Translations under genes and position numbers: made by a program | The notes under the pieces: model-generated | Seen by the model: only the letters and a program-made list of their open reading frames with translations | What the model was told of the DNA's origin: nothing | Databases searched by the model: none | Shown here: piece by piece, positions 42,701 through 51,693 of the stretch | Numbering within the stretch: the stretch's first letter is position 1 | Layout: each line of letters starts with the position of its first letter | Source of the DNA: Brachybacterium fresconis | GTDB taxonomy: Bacteria; Actinomycetota; Actinomycetes; Actinomycetales; Dermabacteraceae | Length of the DNA: 64,000 nucleotides | Reading direction: 5' to 3' | Assembly: GCF_017876515.1 (NCBI RefSeq) | Contig: NZ_JAGIOC010000001.1 | Coordinates: 3,658,001 to 3,722,000, forward strand

Positions 42701-43338
42701 TGCCCGAGGACCTCGCCGTCGCGGGGAAGGAGCTCGTGCTCAGCGTGCTGGTGCACAACCTCGGCCAGAACCTCGACTGGAGCGACAACGGCCTGTCGAA
42801 GCAGAACCGGGGCCTGTTCGACGCCGTGCTGCCCGCCGCCGGGGAGATCACCTGGCGGGTGCAGGGCGCCGCGGACATCGACTCCCGACGCACCCTGTAC
42901 AACACCGGCGGCCTGCACGGGGAGCGTCACGGCTGGCATCTGCCCGAGCACGACGACTCCACCTGGGACGAGGCCTCGACCCTCGTGGCCGACGCGCCCG
43001 GCGTGCGGTGGTATCGCGCCGCTTTCGAGCTCGCCGCGCCCGACGGCGTGGACGTCGGCTGGCGTCTCACGCTGCGCTCGTTCCGCTTCGAGGACGGTCG
43101 GCGCGATGCCTGCCAGGCCGTGCTGTACGTCAACGGCTGGAACACCGGGATCTACATCGGGGACATCGGCCCCCAGAGCGAGTTCACGATCCCCGCCGGG
43201 TTCCTCGACCACCACGGCGTGAACACCCTCGCCCTCTGGGTCGCGGCGAAGGAGGCGGGTACCGGGCCGGAGAGCATCGAGCTGGTCCCCGCCTTCGCCC
43301 GCACCGGATCGATCGGGACCGCGCCGCCGCTGCTCTGA
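39793..43338 (+). CDS. GH35 beta-galactosidase, exported, multidomain
   Basis: This 1,181-residue protein is a family 35 glycoside hydrolase releasing terminal beta-galactose. The signal resembles a twin-arginine signal but reads SRQSFLRLG, with Gln in place of the second Arg, so Sec export is an alternative. The GH35 barrel starts near residue 75 (YSGEIHPWRVPAPAQWRDLL); the acid/base Glu is in MYQVENELI (near 228) and the nucleophile Glu in FITESQGG (near 316). After the barrel come several beta-rich jelly-roll domains up to the C terminus, as in large fungal and bacterial GH35 enzymes. GAGGAG lies five bases before the ATG. A LacI-type operator precedes the gene. Confidence 0.93.
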   Translation: MPQTDPRPSTLSRQSFLRLGACTAGTALAAPAVLSATRADALGPTVPDHREATGDLLRGTSSFPGNDGRAHTVTWDEHSFLVDDQRLLIYSGEIHPWRVPAPAQWRDLLQIVKAAGFTAVSFYFFWGLHQSTSGGEFDFRGIRDIDLLLTMAAEEGLYVIARPGPYVNAEISMGGLPAYMTNREAPLRSTDPENFADSCAWLSAVNEIIARHQVTDGGGSVLMYQVENELIAEDAERSAFLRGLADHVRSTGITVPLFHNDYNLGGRFADVEEHNTDFYAYDHYPLGFDAGGPRARIGESEQVYREISPDTPQFITESQGGAFTPWGASFSSHQAYEFTDPAFTRQWGVRNLAGGVTAFNYYMVFGGTNWGYTGSPSSGFTSYDYGAAITEDRELTEKLAVQKELGYLQQALPQIASMAPVAPQALRENSGGAIQAYQRLGTDDEGSATDGGRPRLLAFRLADSNDETDTRFATSLVLGDGEDVGEKAPTVDDRDAAITYEGDWSQVEDSTASASTLTRTEAAGATASWTFTGTAVDIITSTGTDHGMARVLVDGQEHGTFTSHVETEQNKPSQVISYQVTRLSEGEHTVLVEALGEPAPGAEGTVVALDAFDVPTGGEDGDIEIPEGVTGWARVPQDESTFLHIHGRDALTIVADTVIGDHGLLYSTSALFGPALPRRQGHLQYLIGREGDPGELVLRYAVEPEVSVPESVSTHWDDATGQLRITLVHGEEPVSIEITGRPVTSAGKGGTSRLELRAIGRAAAGTTWFLGGRPVHRSTTTPGSADAHVVVEGAELARTVAFARADAEVVLGTTDPADVRLDVPDGIRRVIVNGESRPVDDGIATHTLPAPAGPTIPDLTFRVAEEAPESAADFDDSAWTLADATEGSTRFQGPGRGGVVLDSNHYGFFEGSVWYRAVFTADGGRELVLRGNGGTGQPPQGQEPAFLQVWADGTYLAAAPAVGEDQTFTLPEDLAVAGKELVLSVLVHNLGQNLDWSDNGLSKQNRGLFDAVLPAAGEITWRVQGAADIDSRRTLYNTGGLHGERHGWHLPEHDDSTWDEASTLVADAPGVRWYRAAFELAAPDGVDVGWRLTLRSFRFEDGRRDACQAVLYVNGWNTGIYIGDIGPQSEFTIPAGFLDHHGVNTLALWVAAKEAGTGPESIELVPAFARTGSIGTAPPLL

Positions 43339-43347
43339 CCCCACGCC

Positions 43348-44016
43348 TCAGCCCAGCTGCACCACCGCGTCGGCCCGGGGGCGGGTGGCGGCGACCAGGC
43401 GGGCATTGGCCTCGTCCGGTCCCAGCGCCCACTCCCGGGCGGCCTCCGGCGACTTGCCGAAGTGTTCGTGGCGGGCGATGAGGCGCTGGTGGCGCAGCTC
43501 CTCGGGCATCTCGACGAACCAGCGGGCATCGAGCATCGCCGGCACCTGGGCGAAGGCGCCGTCGGCCAGCAGGTAGTTGCCCTCGGTGATCACCAGCGGC
43601 ACCTCGCCGGTCACCTCGATCGCGCCGGCGAGGGGCTGTTCGAGGTCGCGCTCGAACATCGGGGCCCACACCGGCGGATCGGTCGCCCGAGCGGTGCGGA
43701 GCCGCTGCAGCAGGGCCACGTACCCGGCCGCGTCGAAGGTGTCCGGGGCACCCTTGCGGTCCCGGCGGACCAGCCGCTCCAGTGCCACGTCGGCCAGGTG
43801 GAATCCGTCCATCGGCACCACCACGCAGGAACCGGCCGGCAGTCGCCCAGCCAGCAGCTCGGTCAGCGTGGATTTGCCGGCCCCGGGCGCGCCGGCGATC
43901 CCGAGCAGGCGGCGCGACCCGGAGCGCAGCGCCGCATCGAGCAGCACCCGCGCCGCATCGACCGCCTCCTCGGCGCCGAGCAGCGGGACAGCGGCACTGT
44001 CAGCGGGCGTGCTCAT
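43348..44016 (-). CDS. P-loop nucleoside/sugar kinase (uridine kinase-like)
   Basis: This 222-residue P-loop protein belongs to the uridine kinase/pantothenate kinase-like group. The Walker A GIAGAPGAGKSTL lies near residues 39-51, the substrate-binding VPMDGFH near 69-75 and the Walker B-like VITEGNYLL near 143. Members of this subgroup include fructose kinases of ABC-uptake systems and nucleoside kinases. It overlaps the 3' end of the helicase gene by 17 nt and so is probably read from the same transcript, though no functional tie to DNA repair is obvious. Confidence 0.82.
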   Translation of the reverse strand: MSTPADSAAVPLLGAEEAVDAARVLLDAALRSGSRRLLGIAGAPGAGKSTLTELLAGRLPAGSCVVVPMDGFHLADVALERLVRRDRKGAPDTFDAAGYVALLQRLRTARATDPPVWAPMFERDLEQPLAGAIEVTGEVPLVITEGNYLLADGAFAQVPAMLDARWFVEMPEELRHQRLIARHEHFGKSPEAAREWALGPDEANARLVAATRPRADAVVQLG

Positions 44017-47000
44017 GCAATGTCACCTCGAGCACCTCGCCGCGCAGCGGCAGGTGGATCAGGATCCGGTCCGGCTGCGACCCGGCGGCGGCCAGGGCGC
44101 GGGAGTAGGTGGACATCTGCCCCAGATACCTCTCCCGCACCGTCGTCACCGGGTCGTCGCCGGGATAGGACTTGTGGTCCACCAGGACCACCGAGCCGTC
44201 CGGCAGGCGCAGCAGGGTGTCGATCCACCCTTCCATGACCTGCGCGTCCTCGTTCCACCAGGTGATCGGCTGTTCGGTGAGCTGCTCGGCACCGGGGAAC
44301 TCGGCGGCGAGGAAGGCATTCCAGGCCTCGCCCGCCTCCCGCAGCACCCCGGGGTCCACCGCGCGGGACACGGCCCACCGCTCGACCAGCCGCGAGGCGG
44401 CGGCCTCCTGCTGCGCGAGATCCAGATGCTCCAGGGGCAGCGCGAGATAGGCGTGCACGGCCTCGCCGACCCGCTCCCATCGCGGTCCGCCGTCCGGAAC
44501 CAGGCGTCGGCCGATCGGCAGCGGCTCCCCGACGGTGCCGAGCGAGACCGCGGAGATCGCCGCCGAGGCCTGGAAACGAGCCGCGGCGCGCTCGGCATCC
44601 GCCCCCGTCGGCCGCACCGGGATGTCGGTCACCGCCAGCGGATCGGTCACGGCCGGAAGCCGCGTCGGCACCTCGTCCAGCAGATCGTCGACGTTGGTCC
44701 GGGTGACCCTCGCGGGCAGCGGCTCCGCCGTCCCGTCCACCCTGATCCCGTCCTGTGACCATGCCAGCAGCGACGAGGCGGGCTCCTCCTCGGCGGGGCC
44801 CTCGATCAGCGCGTCGAGCACTGTCCTCGGACCGGGGACGGCCAGCACGCCGGTGGCCGCCGCGCGGGTGAGCGCGACGTAGTACAGGCGCCCGGCCTCC
44901 TCGGCCTCACCGCGGGCACGCCGGGTGGCGAAGTCCGATCGGGCCAGGTGCTCGCCGATCTCCTCGGGCACCGGCATCTGCGGCCAGAACACGAGGCTGC
45001 GACCGGCCAGCGGCGCGGTGACGTCCACCCGCTCCGGAGAGCGCACCAGCACGCCCCAGGTCTTGTCGTAGTCCTTGGCCCTGGCGGTCAGGTAGGTGAC
45101 CACGTGGTCCCACTCCAGGCCCTTCGCACCGTGGACGGTCCCCACCCACACGGCATCGGGAAGCCCGGACAGGTCCGGACCCTCCTCCCAGGCGTCCAGC
45201 TCCGCGCGCAGACCGGTCAGCGTGACCGGGGAGCCCTCGGCGCGCCGCCGCTGCGTGGTCTCGCGGGCGAGGGAGCGCAGCGCATCGAGCGAGCGCCGAC
45301 GGGACCCCTGGTCGCTCCAACGCTTGATGCGCTGCGGCAGGTCCAGGGCGTCGATCAGGGCGCTGATCATCTCCTCGGGGGTGAAGGCGATGCAGGCCCG
45401 TCGCACCTCGCGCAGCCCTGCCAGCACGTCGTCCTCCCACCAGGCGGCGAACACCTGCGCGCGCGACGCGCGGTCCGGAGCCGCCATCAGCTGCGCGAAC
45501 CAGGACTCGTGCGCGCCATGGTCCTCGAGCAGGGTCACCAGCTCCGTCAGCGCCAGGGTGTCGGTGCCGTCCAGGGACACGGCGAGCGCTGCCCGCACGA
45601 TCTGCGCCTCCCGTGAGGCGAGCAGCGCGTGCGCCGCCCCGGCCGTCGGCACGCCGCGCGCCTGCAGAGCAGCGACGACCTGCTGGCGCTGGGTGTTCGT
45701 CCTCACCAGCACGGCGGTCCCGCCCGGCGTGAACGACCCCTCCTCGATCCGGGCGCGGATCTGCTCCGCGATCATCGCGGCGTGCTTCTCGGCCGAGACC
45801 ACGCGTCGATCGTGCTTGGTCGCCTCCCACACCTCGAGCGCCCCGCCGGCGGCCTGCGCGGCGCGCTGCGGGGGGATCGACAGGGTGATCCGCTCCCTGT
45901 CCTGCCCGTGAGGGGCGAAGACCCGGGTGAAGATCGCGTTGGACAGCTCGACCAGGCGCTCGGCGGAGCGCCAGGAGTGGGAGAGGTTCTCGACGTCTCC
46001 CCGGCCGAAGACGGTGTCGCCGCGTTCGAGCGCGGCGATGATGTCCTGCATCAGCCGGGGATCCGCGTCGCGGAACCCGTAGATCGCCTGCTTCGGATCG
46101 CCCACCCAGATCTTGTCCTCGATCAGCCCGGAGAGCTCGAGGAACAGGGCCAGCTGCACCGGGGAGGTGTCCTGGAACTCGTCGACGGCGAGCAGGCGGA
46201 AGCGGGAGGCGACCGAGGCGCGCACCCGCGGGGAGTCCTGCAGCAGGCGCAGCGCCCGCACCTCCTGGTCGATGAAGTCGATCAGGCCCAGGTCCCGCTT
46301 GTAGGTCTCGTACGAGTCCAGCGAGTCGGCGGCGGTCTCCAGGATCAGGGCGAGGAGATCGCGCAGATCCTGCTGCCAGGTGATGGTGGAGGGCAGGTCC
46401 GCGGCGATCTCCTCCGACAGCGGTGCGAGGGCCTTCTTCGCCGCCGCGCCGAAGCCGCCCTTCGCGATCCGCATCCAGGTCGACCAGGGGGCGCGGTCGT
46501 GGTCGGCGAGGGTCCGTCGCAGCCGGCGCAGGCTCTCCAGATCATTCGCGGTCCTGTTCAGACTCGTCGATCTGATGGGCCCGCCCGGGATCGGTTCCCC
46601 ATCGGCCGTCCGGGAGGCCTCCAGGTCGCCGGCGAGGTCCTCGAGGCGCTGATCCAGCAGGTGCAGCCAGCGGGGCCGCCGGTCCTCGAGCGGTTCCGGC
46701 AGCTCGGCGGTGCGTCGGTACTCCTCCCAGGACGCGGCGACCGACGCCCTGAGATCCTCGGCCCCGAGGAGATTGGTCCGCGCGGCATCGGCGACGTCCT
46801 TCACCCGGGCCCGCCAGGCCTGCTTGGGGCGGAAGCCGGTGTCGTTCTCGTCCCCGTCGTGCTCGGTGCGCGCGAGCAGATCCGCCCAGCGCACGCCGGC
46901 GGCCGCGGCGGAGTGGGCGATCGCGGCGCCGAACGCCGCCTTCTGGGGAGCCGCGTCGAGCACCTCGACCGTGGGGGAGATCCCGGCGTCCAGCGCGTAG

Positions 47001-47257
47001 TCGGTGACCAGTCGGCCGGCCACCGAGTTCACGGTCCCGATGACGGCGGAGTCGATGCCGCGCGCCTCGGTGACCTGCGATCGATCCAGCAGGGTGGAGC
47101 GGATCCGCCCGGTGAGCTCCTCGGCCGCCTTGACCGTGAAGGTGGTCGCGATGATCTGGGCGGGGTCGAGCCCCGCCTCGATCCGCTCGGCCAGCTTGCG
47201 GGTCAGGGTGTACGTCTTGCCGGATCCGGCGGACGCGTTGATCAGGGTGAACGTCAT
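44000..47257 (-). CDS. UvrD/AddA-like helicase with C-terminal RecB nuclease domain
   Basis: This 1,085-residue protein is a superfamily 1A helicase-nuclease for double-strand-break processing. Helicase motifs run in order: Walker A ASAGSGKT (residues 8-15), FTVKAAEEL, DEFQDTSPVQ, VGDPKQAIYGFRDAD, SHSWRSAERL, GTVHGAKGLEWDHV and YYVALTRAA. The C-terminal 200 residues carry the RecB nuclease set: an early His in GEAVHAYL, then Asp and Asp-x-Lys in EGWIDTLLRLPDGSVVLVDHKS and a Gln/Tyr helix (GQMSTYSRAL). The ATG at 47257 overlaps the upstream gene by 4 nt although the frame stays open far beyond it. It is likely the AddA-type partner of the next protein. Confidence 0.88.
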   Translation of the reverse strand: MTFTLINASAGSGKTYTLTRKLAERIEAGLDPAQIIATTFTVKAAEELTGRIRSTLLDRSQVTEARGIDSAVIGTVNSVAGRLVTDYALDAGISPTVEVLDAAPQKAAFGAAIAHSAAAAGVRWADLLARTEHDGDENDTGFRPKQAWRARVKDVADAARTNLLGAEDLRASVAASWEEYRRTAELPEPLEDRRPRWLHLLDQRLEDLAGDLEASRTADGEPIPGGPIRSTSLNRTANDLESLRRLRRTLADHDRAPWSTWMRIAKGGFGAAAKKALAPLSEEIAADLPSTITWQQDLRDLLALILETAADSLDSYETYKRDLGLIDFIDQEVRALRLLQDSPRVRASVASRFRLLAVDEFQDTSPVQLALFLELSGLIEDKIWVGDPKQAIYGFRDADPRLMQDIIAALERGDTVFGRGDVENLSHSWRSAERLVELSNAIFTRVFAPHGQDRERITLSIPPQRAAQAAGGALEVWEATKHDRRVVSAEKHAAMIAEQIRARIEEGSFTPGGTAVLVRTNTQRQQVVAALQARGVPTAGAAHALLASREAQIVRAALAVSLDGTDTLALTELVTLLEDHGAHESWFAQLMAAPDRASRAQVFAAWWEDDVLAGLREVRRACIAFTPEEMISALIDALDLPQRIKRWSDQGSRRRSLDALRSLARETTQRRRAEGSPVTLTGLRAELDAWEEGPDLSGLPDAVWVGTVHGAKGLEWDHVVTYLTARAKDYDKTWGVLVRSPERVDVTAPLAGRSLVFWPQMPVPEEIGEHLARSDFATRRARGEAEEAGRLYYVALTRAAATGVLAVPGPRTVLDALIEGPAEEEPASSLLAWSQDGIRVDGTAEPLPARVTRTNVDDLLDEVPTRLPAVTDPLAVTDIPVRPTGADAERAAARFQASAAISAVSLGTVGEPLPIGRRLVPDGGPRWERVGEAVHAYLALPLEHLDLAQQEAAASRLVERWAVSRAVDPGVLREAGEAWNAFLAAEFPGAEQLTEQPITWWNEDAQVMEGWIDTLLRLPDGSVVLVDHKSYPGDDPVTTVRERYLGQMSTYSRALAAAGSQPDRILIHLPLRGEVLEVTLHEHAR

Positions 47258-49953
47258 GACGCATCGCCTCTCATCCCGCACAGCAGGGCGAACTCGCAGA
47301 AGTCGCAGCGGGCGTCGACGACCAGAGCGCCCTCGGCGCGGGCCGTCGCGCGCGCCGACTCGTAGGTCTTCTTCGCGTCGCTGCGCGAGGTGCTCAGGTC
47401 CTGGCCGGCGTCGAGCAGGATCTGCCCGCTGCGCGCATCGACCCGCCCCTCGCCGATCGCGTCCAGCGCATCGGTCATCCCGCGTGTCCCGCGCGACCAG
47501 AGGTCGGCGATGTCCAGGGTGGGGCGGCCGTGCGGGTCCAGCGCCGGGTTCGCGGCGACGAACTCCCCCTGGGAGAGCAGGTAGTAGCCCACGTCGGCGT
47601 GGTCCTCGTGCAGCGACCAGGCGTAGGAGGCCAGCTGCAGCGCCTCGCCGGTGTCGAACAGGTCGGGGTACTTCTTCGCGGCGTAGGTCCATTTCAGGTC
47701 GATCACCGTGGGGTCGCCGGCGGCGTCCTCGGCGAGCACGTCGCGATAGCCCGTGAACGGCACGGTGACGTCGCCGCGTCGGAGGCGGAGGGTCAGCGGC
47801 TCCGCGAACTTCGACTCGACGGAGGTGATCACGAGCCCGGCGGCGCCGAGCCGGTCGAAGAACTCGACCAGGGAACGCACCGTCTGCTCGCGCATGGTGG
47901 CCAGCTCGACCTCGCGGCCGGGCAGCTGCAGCTCGGAGGCGAGGCGCGGCACCTGCGCCGTGATCTCCTCCCGGATCCGCTCCCCGGACGGGGGCCCGCT
48001 GCGGTCCTCCGACTCCGCGGTGTTCACCAGCTCCTCGACCACGGCGTGCACGAGGCTGCCGACCATCCGGTTGCCGGTGGGGACGGTCGCGACCGAGGCC
48101 GCCCGGATCTGGAGCCCGTTGCGGTACGTCCACTTCTGCCGGCAGCCCAGCAGGTCCTCGGTCTGGGAGTAGGACAGCGAGCGCGGCACCAGGTGCGGGG
48201 CGGGGTCGACCTGCCGGGTGAGGTCCTCGGGCGGCGGAGGGATCCTCGTCGGGGCAGGCCGCTGGAGCGGCCGACGGGATCCGGCGAGCTCGAAACGTCC
48301 GTCGATCAGCGTCTCGCCGGGGGAGAGGGTGAGCTGGGCGAGCACGTCGGCGACTCCTTCCCCGGGGGCCGCGCGTTCGGCGGCCAGGTGCGCCAGCAGG
48401 GCGTTCGGCGCGGTGGCCTTCTGCGCCCGACGGCGCGTGCGCACCACGATGATCCGCTCCGCGCCGCGCAGGCCGCGCAGTCCGGCGTCGGTGGTCAGAG
48501 CCGCGAGGCGGGCGGGCTCGAGAATGTCCGCGCCGAGCGCGGTGAGCGCCTCGATCTCGACGGAGTCCCAGACCACGCCGGTGTGGGCGTCCTCGCGGTC
48601 TGCGCCCCACCACAGCACGTCGCCGCCGCGGGGCCGCAGCTGGGCGGGGCGGCTGCAGGTGCGCCAGGCGGTCGTCGCCTCGGGCCGGGCGAAAGGTGAG
48701 GAGGCCCGTCCGCCCGAGGCCTCGACGATCTGCGACAGCTCGCGCGGGGCCAGGGCCCGGTCCGGGTCCATGGTCTCCAGCACGTCGAGGAGGACCTGCA
48801 GATGTGCTGAGGCCCGGGTCAGTCCGGGATCGCCCTGGCCGAGGGCGCGCAGCCGCGCCCCCAGCGGCTCGACGGCGGCGCGGAGCCGGGACGGGGTCAG
48901 CGCGGCGGGCGGGATCGGTGTGGTGACCAGGTCGGAGAGCGTCCGGGCGAACGCCAGGCCGCCGTCGGAGACCTTCTCGTCGACCTCGAGAGCGGCCAGG
49001 GCGCGCTGCCAGGCGGGACCGCCGACCCCGGGCTCGTCGGCGAGGGCGTCCAGCAGTCGGGTCCGCACCCGCGCCGGCACCAGGCCGACGTGGTCGCGCC
49101 CGTCCTCGGGCGCGTCCATCACCCGCAGGTCGAGGAAAGAGGCCAGCTGCTGCACGTCCACCGGGTCCACCGCGATCGACAGGAACAGCGGCAGGATCTG
49201 CAGGGCGGTGCGGTCGGCGGCCGCCTCCGCGACGCCGAGCGCCGGCAGCCCGCGACGGTGCAGCTCCTGATCGAGGATCACGGTGTCCGTGCCGGCGAGC
49301 ACCTGCAGCGGTGCGCCCTCCCGACCGGCGAGGACACGGGCGGCGGTCTCGGCGGCGGTCCATTCGTCCTCCGCCTCGATCACCGTCAGCTCCGGCCGGC
49401 CGGTGGCGGCGGGGGCGAGCTGCTCGATCCGGACCCCCGCGTCCTCGAGCAGCGTCAGCAGGCGCGGCCACAGCCCGGGCAGATGGTCCGGGACCTCGTG
49501 GCATTGCAGCACCTCGATGCCGAGCGGCCAGGAGACGTCGTCGGCGAGCAGGTCGACGATCTCGCGCAGGTCGTCGGCCGCTCCCGGCGCCGGGGCCGCG
49601 ACGGTGCGCTGCTCCTCGATCGCGCACAGGGCGTCGATCCGTTCCGGCAGCGCTCCGGCGCCGCGCAGCTGCGCCCCCGCCGCCACCGCGGCATCCCGCC
49701 AGCTCAGCAGCGTGGTCGCGGTGGACCACGGATCGGCCTCGAAGGAGTCCCGCGCCCACGGATGGTCCGCGACGGCGACGGCACGGGAGTACTGCGCGAC
49801 CCGCACCGCCGGGTCCACCGACGGACGGGTCAGGGCGAGCCGCGTCTGCAGCAGCTGCACCAGCGCGCGCGGGCCCATCCGCACCCGCCCGGTCGCGCCG
49901 GCGCCGTCGGCCCAGGCGGTCCCGTCCAGCGACCAGCCGAACTCGATCTGCAT
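47254..49953 (-). CDS. AddB-like PD-(D/E)XK nuclease subunit with Fe-S motif
   Basis: This 899-residue partner has a helicase-like N-terminal two thirds without a usable Walker A, as in AddB, and a C-terminal nuclease. Nuclease residues are GYRDVLAEDAAGDPTVIDLKWTY (Asp, then Asp-x-Lys) and the Gln/Tyr helix ALQLASYAWS. One cysteine in LLGCRQKW and the terminal CDFCEFALLC (C-x2-C-x5-C, near residues 883-892) match the four-cysteine 4Fe-4S cluster of AddB. GGGAGGAG precedes the ATG. Together with the helicase it should form a dual-nuclease AddAB-like complex; AdnAB is the usual actinobacterial counterpart. Confidence 0.82.
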   Translation of the reverse strand: MQIEFGWSLDGTAWADGAGATGRVRMGPRALVQLLQTRLALTRPSVDPAVRVAQYSRAVAVADHPWARDSFEADPWSTATTLLSWRDAAVAAGAQLRGAGALPERIDALCAIEEQRTVAAPAPGAADDLREIVDLLADDVSWPLGIEVLQCHEVPDHLPGLWPRLLTLLEDAGVRIEQLAPAATGRPELTVIEAEDEWTAAETAARVLAGREGAPLQVLAGTDTVILDQELHRRGLPALGVAEAAADRTALQILPLFLSIAVDPVDVQQLASFLDLRVMDAPEDGRDHVGLVPARVRTRLLDALADEPGVGGPAWQRALAALEVDEKVSDGGLAFARTLSDLVTTPIPPAALTPSRLRAAVEPLGARLRALGQGDPGLTRASAHLQVLLDVLETMDPDRALAPRELSQIVEASGGRASSPFARPEATTAWRTCSRPAQLRPRGGDVLWWGADREDAHTGVVWDSVEIEALTALGADILEPARLAALTTDAGLRGLRGAERIIVVRTRRRAQKATAPNALLAHLAAERAAPGEGVADVLAQLTLSPGETLIDGRFELAGSRRPLQRPAPTRIPPPPEDLTRQVDPAPHLVPRSLSYSQTEDLLGCRQKWTYRNGLQIRAASVATVPTGNRMVGSLVHAVVEELVNTAESEDRSGPPSGERIREEITAQVPRLASELQLPGREVELATMREQTVRSLVEFFDRLGAAGLVITSVESKFAEPLTLRLRRGDVTVPFTGYRDVLAEDAAGDPTVIDLKWTYAAKKYPDLFDTGEALQLASYAWSLHEDHADVGYYLLSQGEFVAANPALDPHGRPTLDIADLWSRGTRGMTDALDAIGEGRVDARSGQILLDAGQDLSTSRSDAKKTYESARATARAEGALVVDARCDFCEFALLCGMRGDAS

Positions 49954-50055
49954 TCCGGCTCCTCCCTCACCTGTCCCTCACCTGCATGCACGTCACGGAC
50001 CACAGTAGGGGAGGGGGCCGACAGTTCGGGCACGGTCAGCGCGGCTCGGGTCGGC

Positions 50056-51693
50056 TCAGCTGTCGTCGGGGTCGGGGATCTCGCCCGGGACGTACTTCGG
50101 CAGGCGCGAGGCCGGCAGCGCCGCGACCGCGCTGATCCCGGCGAGGATCAGGAAGCCCGTCTTCAGGGTGCGCAGGCGCTGCTGTTCGTTCAGCTCCACG
50201 GCGGCCTCGACCTGCTCCTCCGTGGCGGTGGTGCGGCCGAGGACCTCGTCCAGCTCGTCGTTGCTGACGAAGTTCACCTGGTCGAGGTCCACCTGCGCGA
50301 CCAGCTCGTCGGGCAGCTCCGGGTGCTCCACGACGGCGCGCCCGATGCCCGCCCCGAGCACCATCACCAGCACCGCGCCCATCACCGCGGTGCCGACGGC
50401 CGAGGCCAGGTTCTGGGTGGTGCCGCGGATCGAGCCGACATCGCCGGCGAGGTGCTTCGGGGCCGCCGTGACCAGCACGTTGAACACCAGGGTGACCAGG
50501 GATCCCTGTCCGATGCCGAACACGATCAGGCCGAGGATCGTCGGCAGCGTCTCCCAGTTGTTGGTCACCACGGCCGAGAGCCAGACCAGCGCCACCGTGG
50601 TCAGCGCGAAGGAGAACAGCGCGATCGTCCGGGGGGCGAAGCGGTTGTAGAACCGGATGATCAACGTCGCGGTGACGAACACCGTGAGGTTGAACGGCAG
50701 CATCGCCAGCGAGGTGTCCAGCGGGGTGCGGCCCTGGACCACCTGGATGTAGATCGGCACCGTGAAGTTCACGGCCGCCTCCATCGAGACGATGATGAAC
50801 ATCGCGTACACCGCCGAACGCTCCCGGCCGCTGCCCAGCACGCCGAGATCCACCAGGGGCACCTTCCCCTGGGCCGTCCGACGGCGCGTCCAGACGAAGA
50901 ACAGCTGACCGAGCACGAGACCGAGAACCACCAGCACCGGTGCCGGAGAGAGGCCCAGCACCGAGAACGGGGCGCCGTCCTCCGCCTGCAGCAGCCCCCA
51001 GCCGTTGAGATTGTTGAACCCCAGGGTCAGGCAGACCACCGCCGCCCCGATCAGCACCGAGGCGACCAGGTCGATCCGGACCGAGGAGTCCCCCTTGTCG
51101 GAGCGCAGGCTGAAGCTGAGCACGAACACCGCGACCGCCAGCGCCAGGGTGATGAGGAAGATCGGACGCCAGCCGACGAAGGTGCCCAGGGTGCCGCCGA
51201 TCAGGAAGGCGCTCATGCCGGAGAAGGCGCGGGCCGAGCCCAGGGAGCCGACCGCGGTGGCCTGCTGCGCCCCGCGGTAGTTCTCCGCGATGAGTGCGAC
51301 GAGCGCGGGCACGATGATCGCCGCGGCCGCTCCTGCCAGCAGCTGGCCGACGATCACCCAGGTCACGGTGGGGGAGAGGATCATCGCCACCGACGAGGCG
51401 GCGAAGACGACCAGGACGCAGCGGAAGATGAGGGTCCAGCCGATGCGCTGGCCGAGCTTCGCGCCCGTCATCACCAGGGCGGCCACCGCAAGGCCGTAGA
51501 CCACGATGGTGGAGCTGGCGACCGTCGGCGGCACCGAGAAGTCCTCGACCATCCCGCCCAGGGAGATGGGCAGCGCCGCGACGTTGAACGACATCAGCAC
51601 CTGGGCCAGGAACAGGCCGATCATCGGTGTCCAGGAGGATCGAGCGGCCTGGTCGGGCCGGGTGGTCCGGGTGGGCTCATGCATGCTCTGCAT
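50056..51693 (-). CDS. MFS transporter, DHA2 (14-TM) drug-exporter type
   Basis: This 545-residue protein has about fourteen hydrophobic segments, with the DHA2 motif C-like GSARAFSGMSAFLIGGTLG in the fifth helix and a motif A-like loop GAKLGQRIGWTLIFRC. A soluble insert near residues 450-500 (EHPELPDELVAQVDLDQVNFVSNDELDEV) precedes the last helix. It starts inside the end of the glutaminase gene (ATG at 51693, or 51684), so the two are translationally coupled; a role in exporting a glutamine/glutamate-linked product is conceivable but unproven. Confidence 0.88.
   Translation of the reverse strand: MQSMHEPTRTTRPDQAARSSWTPMIGLFLAQVLMSFNVAALPISLGGMVEDFSVPPTVASSTIVVYGLAVAALVMTGAKLGQRIGWTLIFRCVLVVFAASSVAMILSPTVTWVIVGQLLAGAAAAIIVPALVALIAENYRGAQQATAVGSLGSARAFSGMSAFLIGGTLGTFVGWRPIFLITLALAVAVFVLSFSLRSDKGDSSVRIDLVASVLIGAAVVCLTLGFNNLNGWGLLQAEDGAPFSVLGLSPAPVLVVLGLVLGQLFFVWTRRRTAQGKVPLVDLGVLGSGRERSAVYAMFIIVSMEAAVNFTVPIYIQVVQGRTPLDTSLAMLPFNLTVFVTATLIIRFYNRFAPRTIALFSFALTTVALVWLSAVVTNNWETLPTILGLIVFGIGQGSLVTLVFNVLVTAAPKHLAGDVGSIRGTTQNLASAVGTAVMGAVLVMVLGAGIGRAVVEHPELPDELVAQVDLDQVNFVSNDELDEVLGRTTATEEQVEAAVELNEQQRLRTLKTGFLILAGISAVAALPASRLPKYVPGEIPDPDDS

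Noticed and set aside
39727..43344. A 1,205-codon open frame on the minus strand
   Set aside because: It is antisense to the GH35 gene, has no recognisable domain and a composition (Val/Gly/Arg/His-rich) typical of GC-driven shadow frames.
47258..49759. N-terminal extension of the helicase frame to 1,919 codons
   Set aside because: The extension overlaps the AddB-like gene in another frame and is Arg/Pro-rich nonsense; the helicase P-loop directly follows the ATG at 47257.
43348..49953. Phage-defence island
   Set aside because: The helicase-nuclease pair has the complete motif set of housekeeping AddAB-type repair, and no other defence genes adjoin it.
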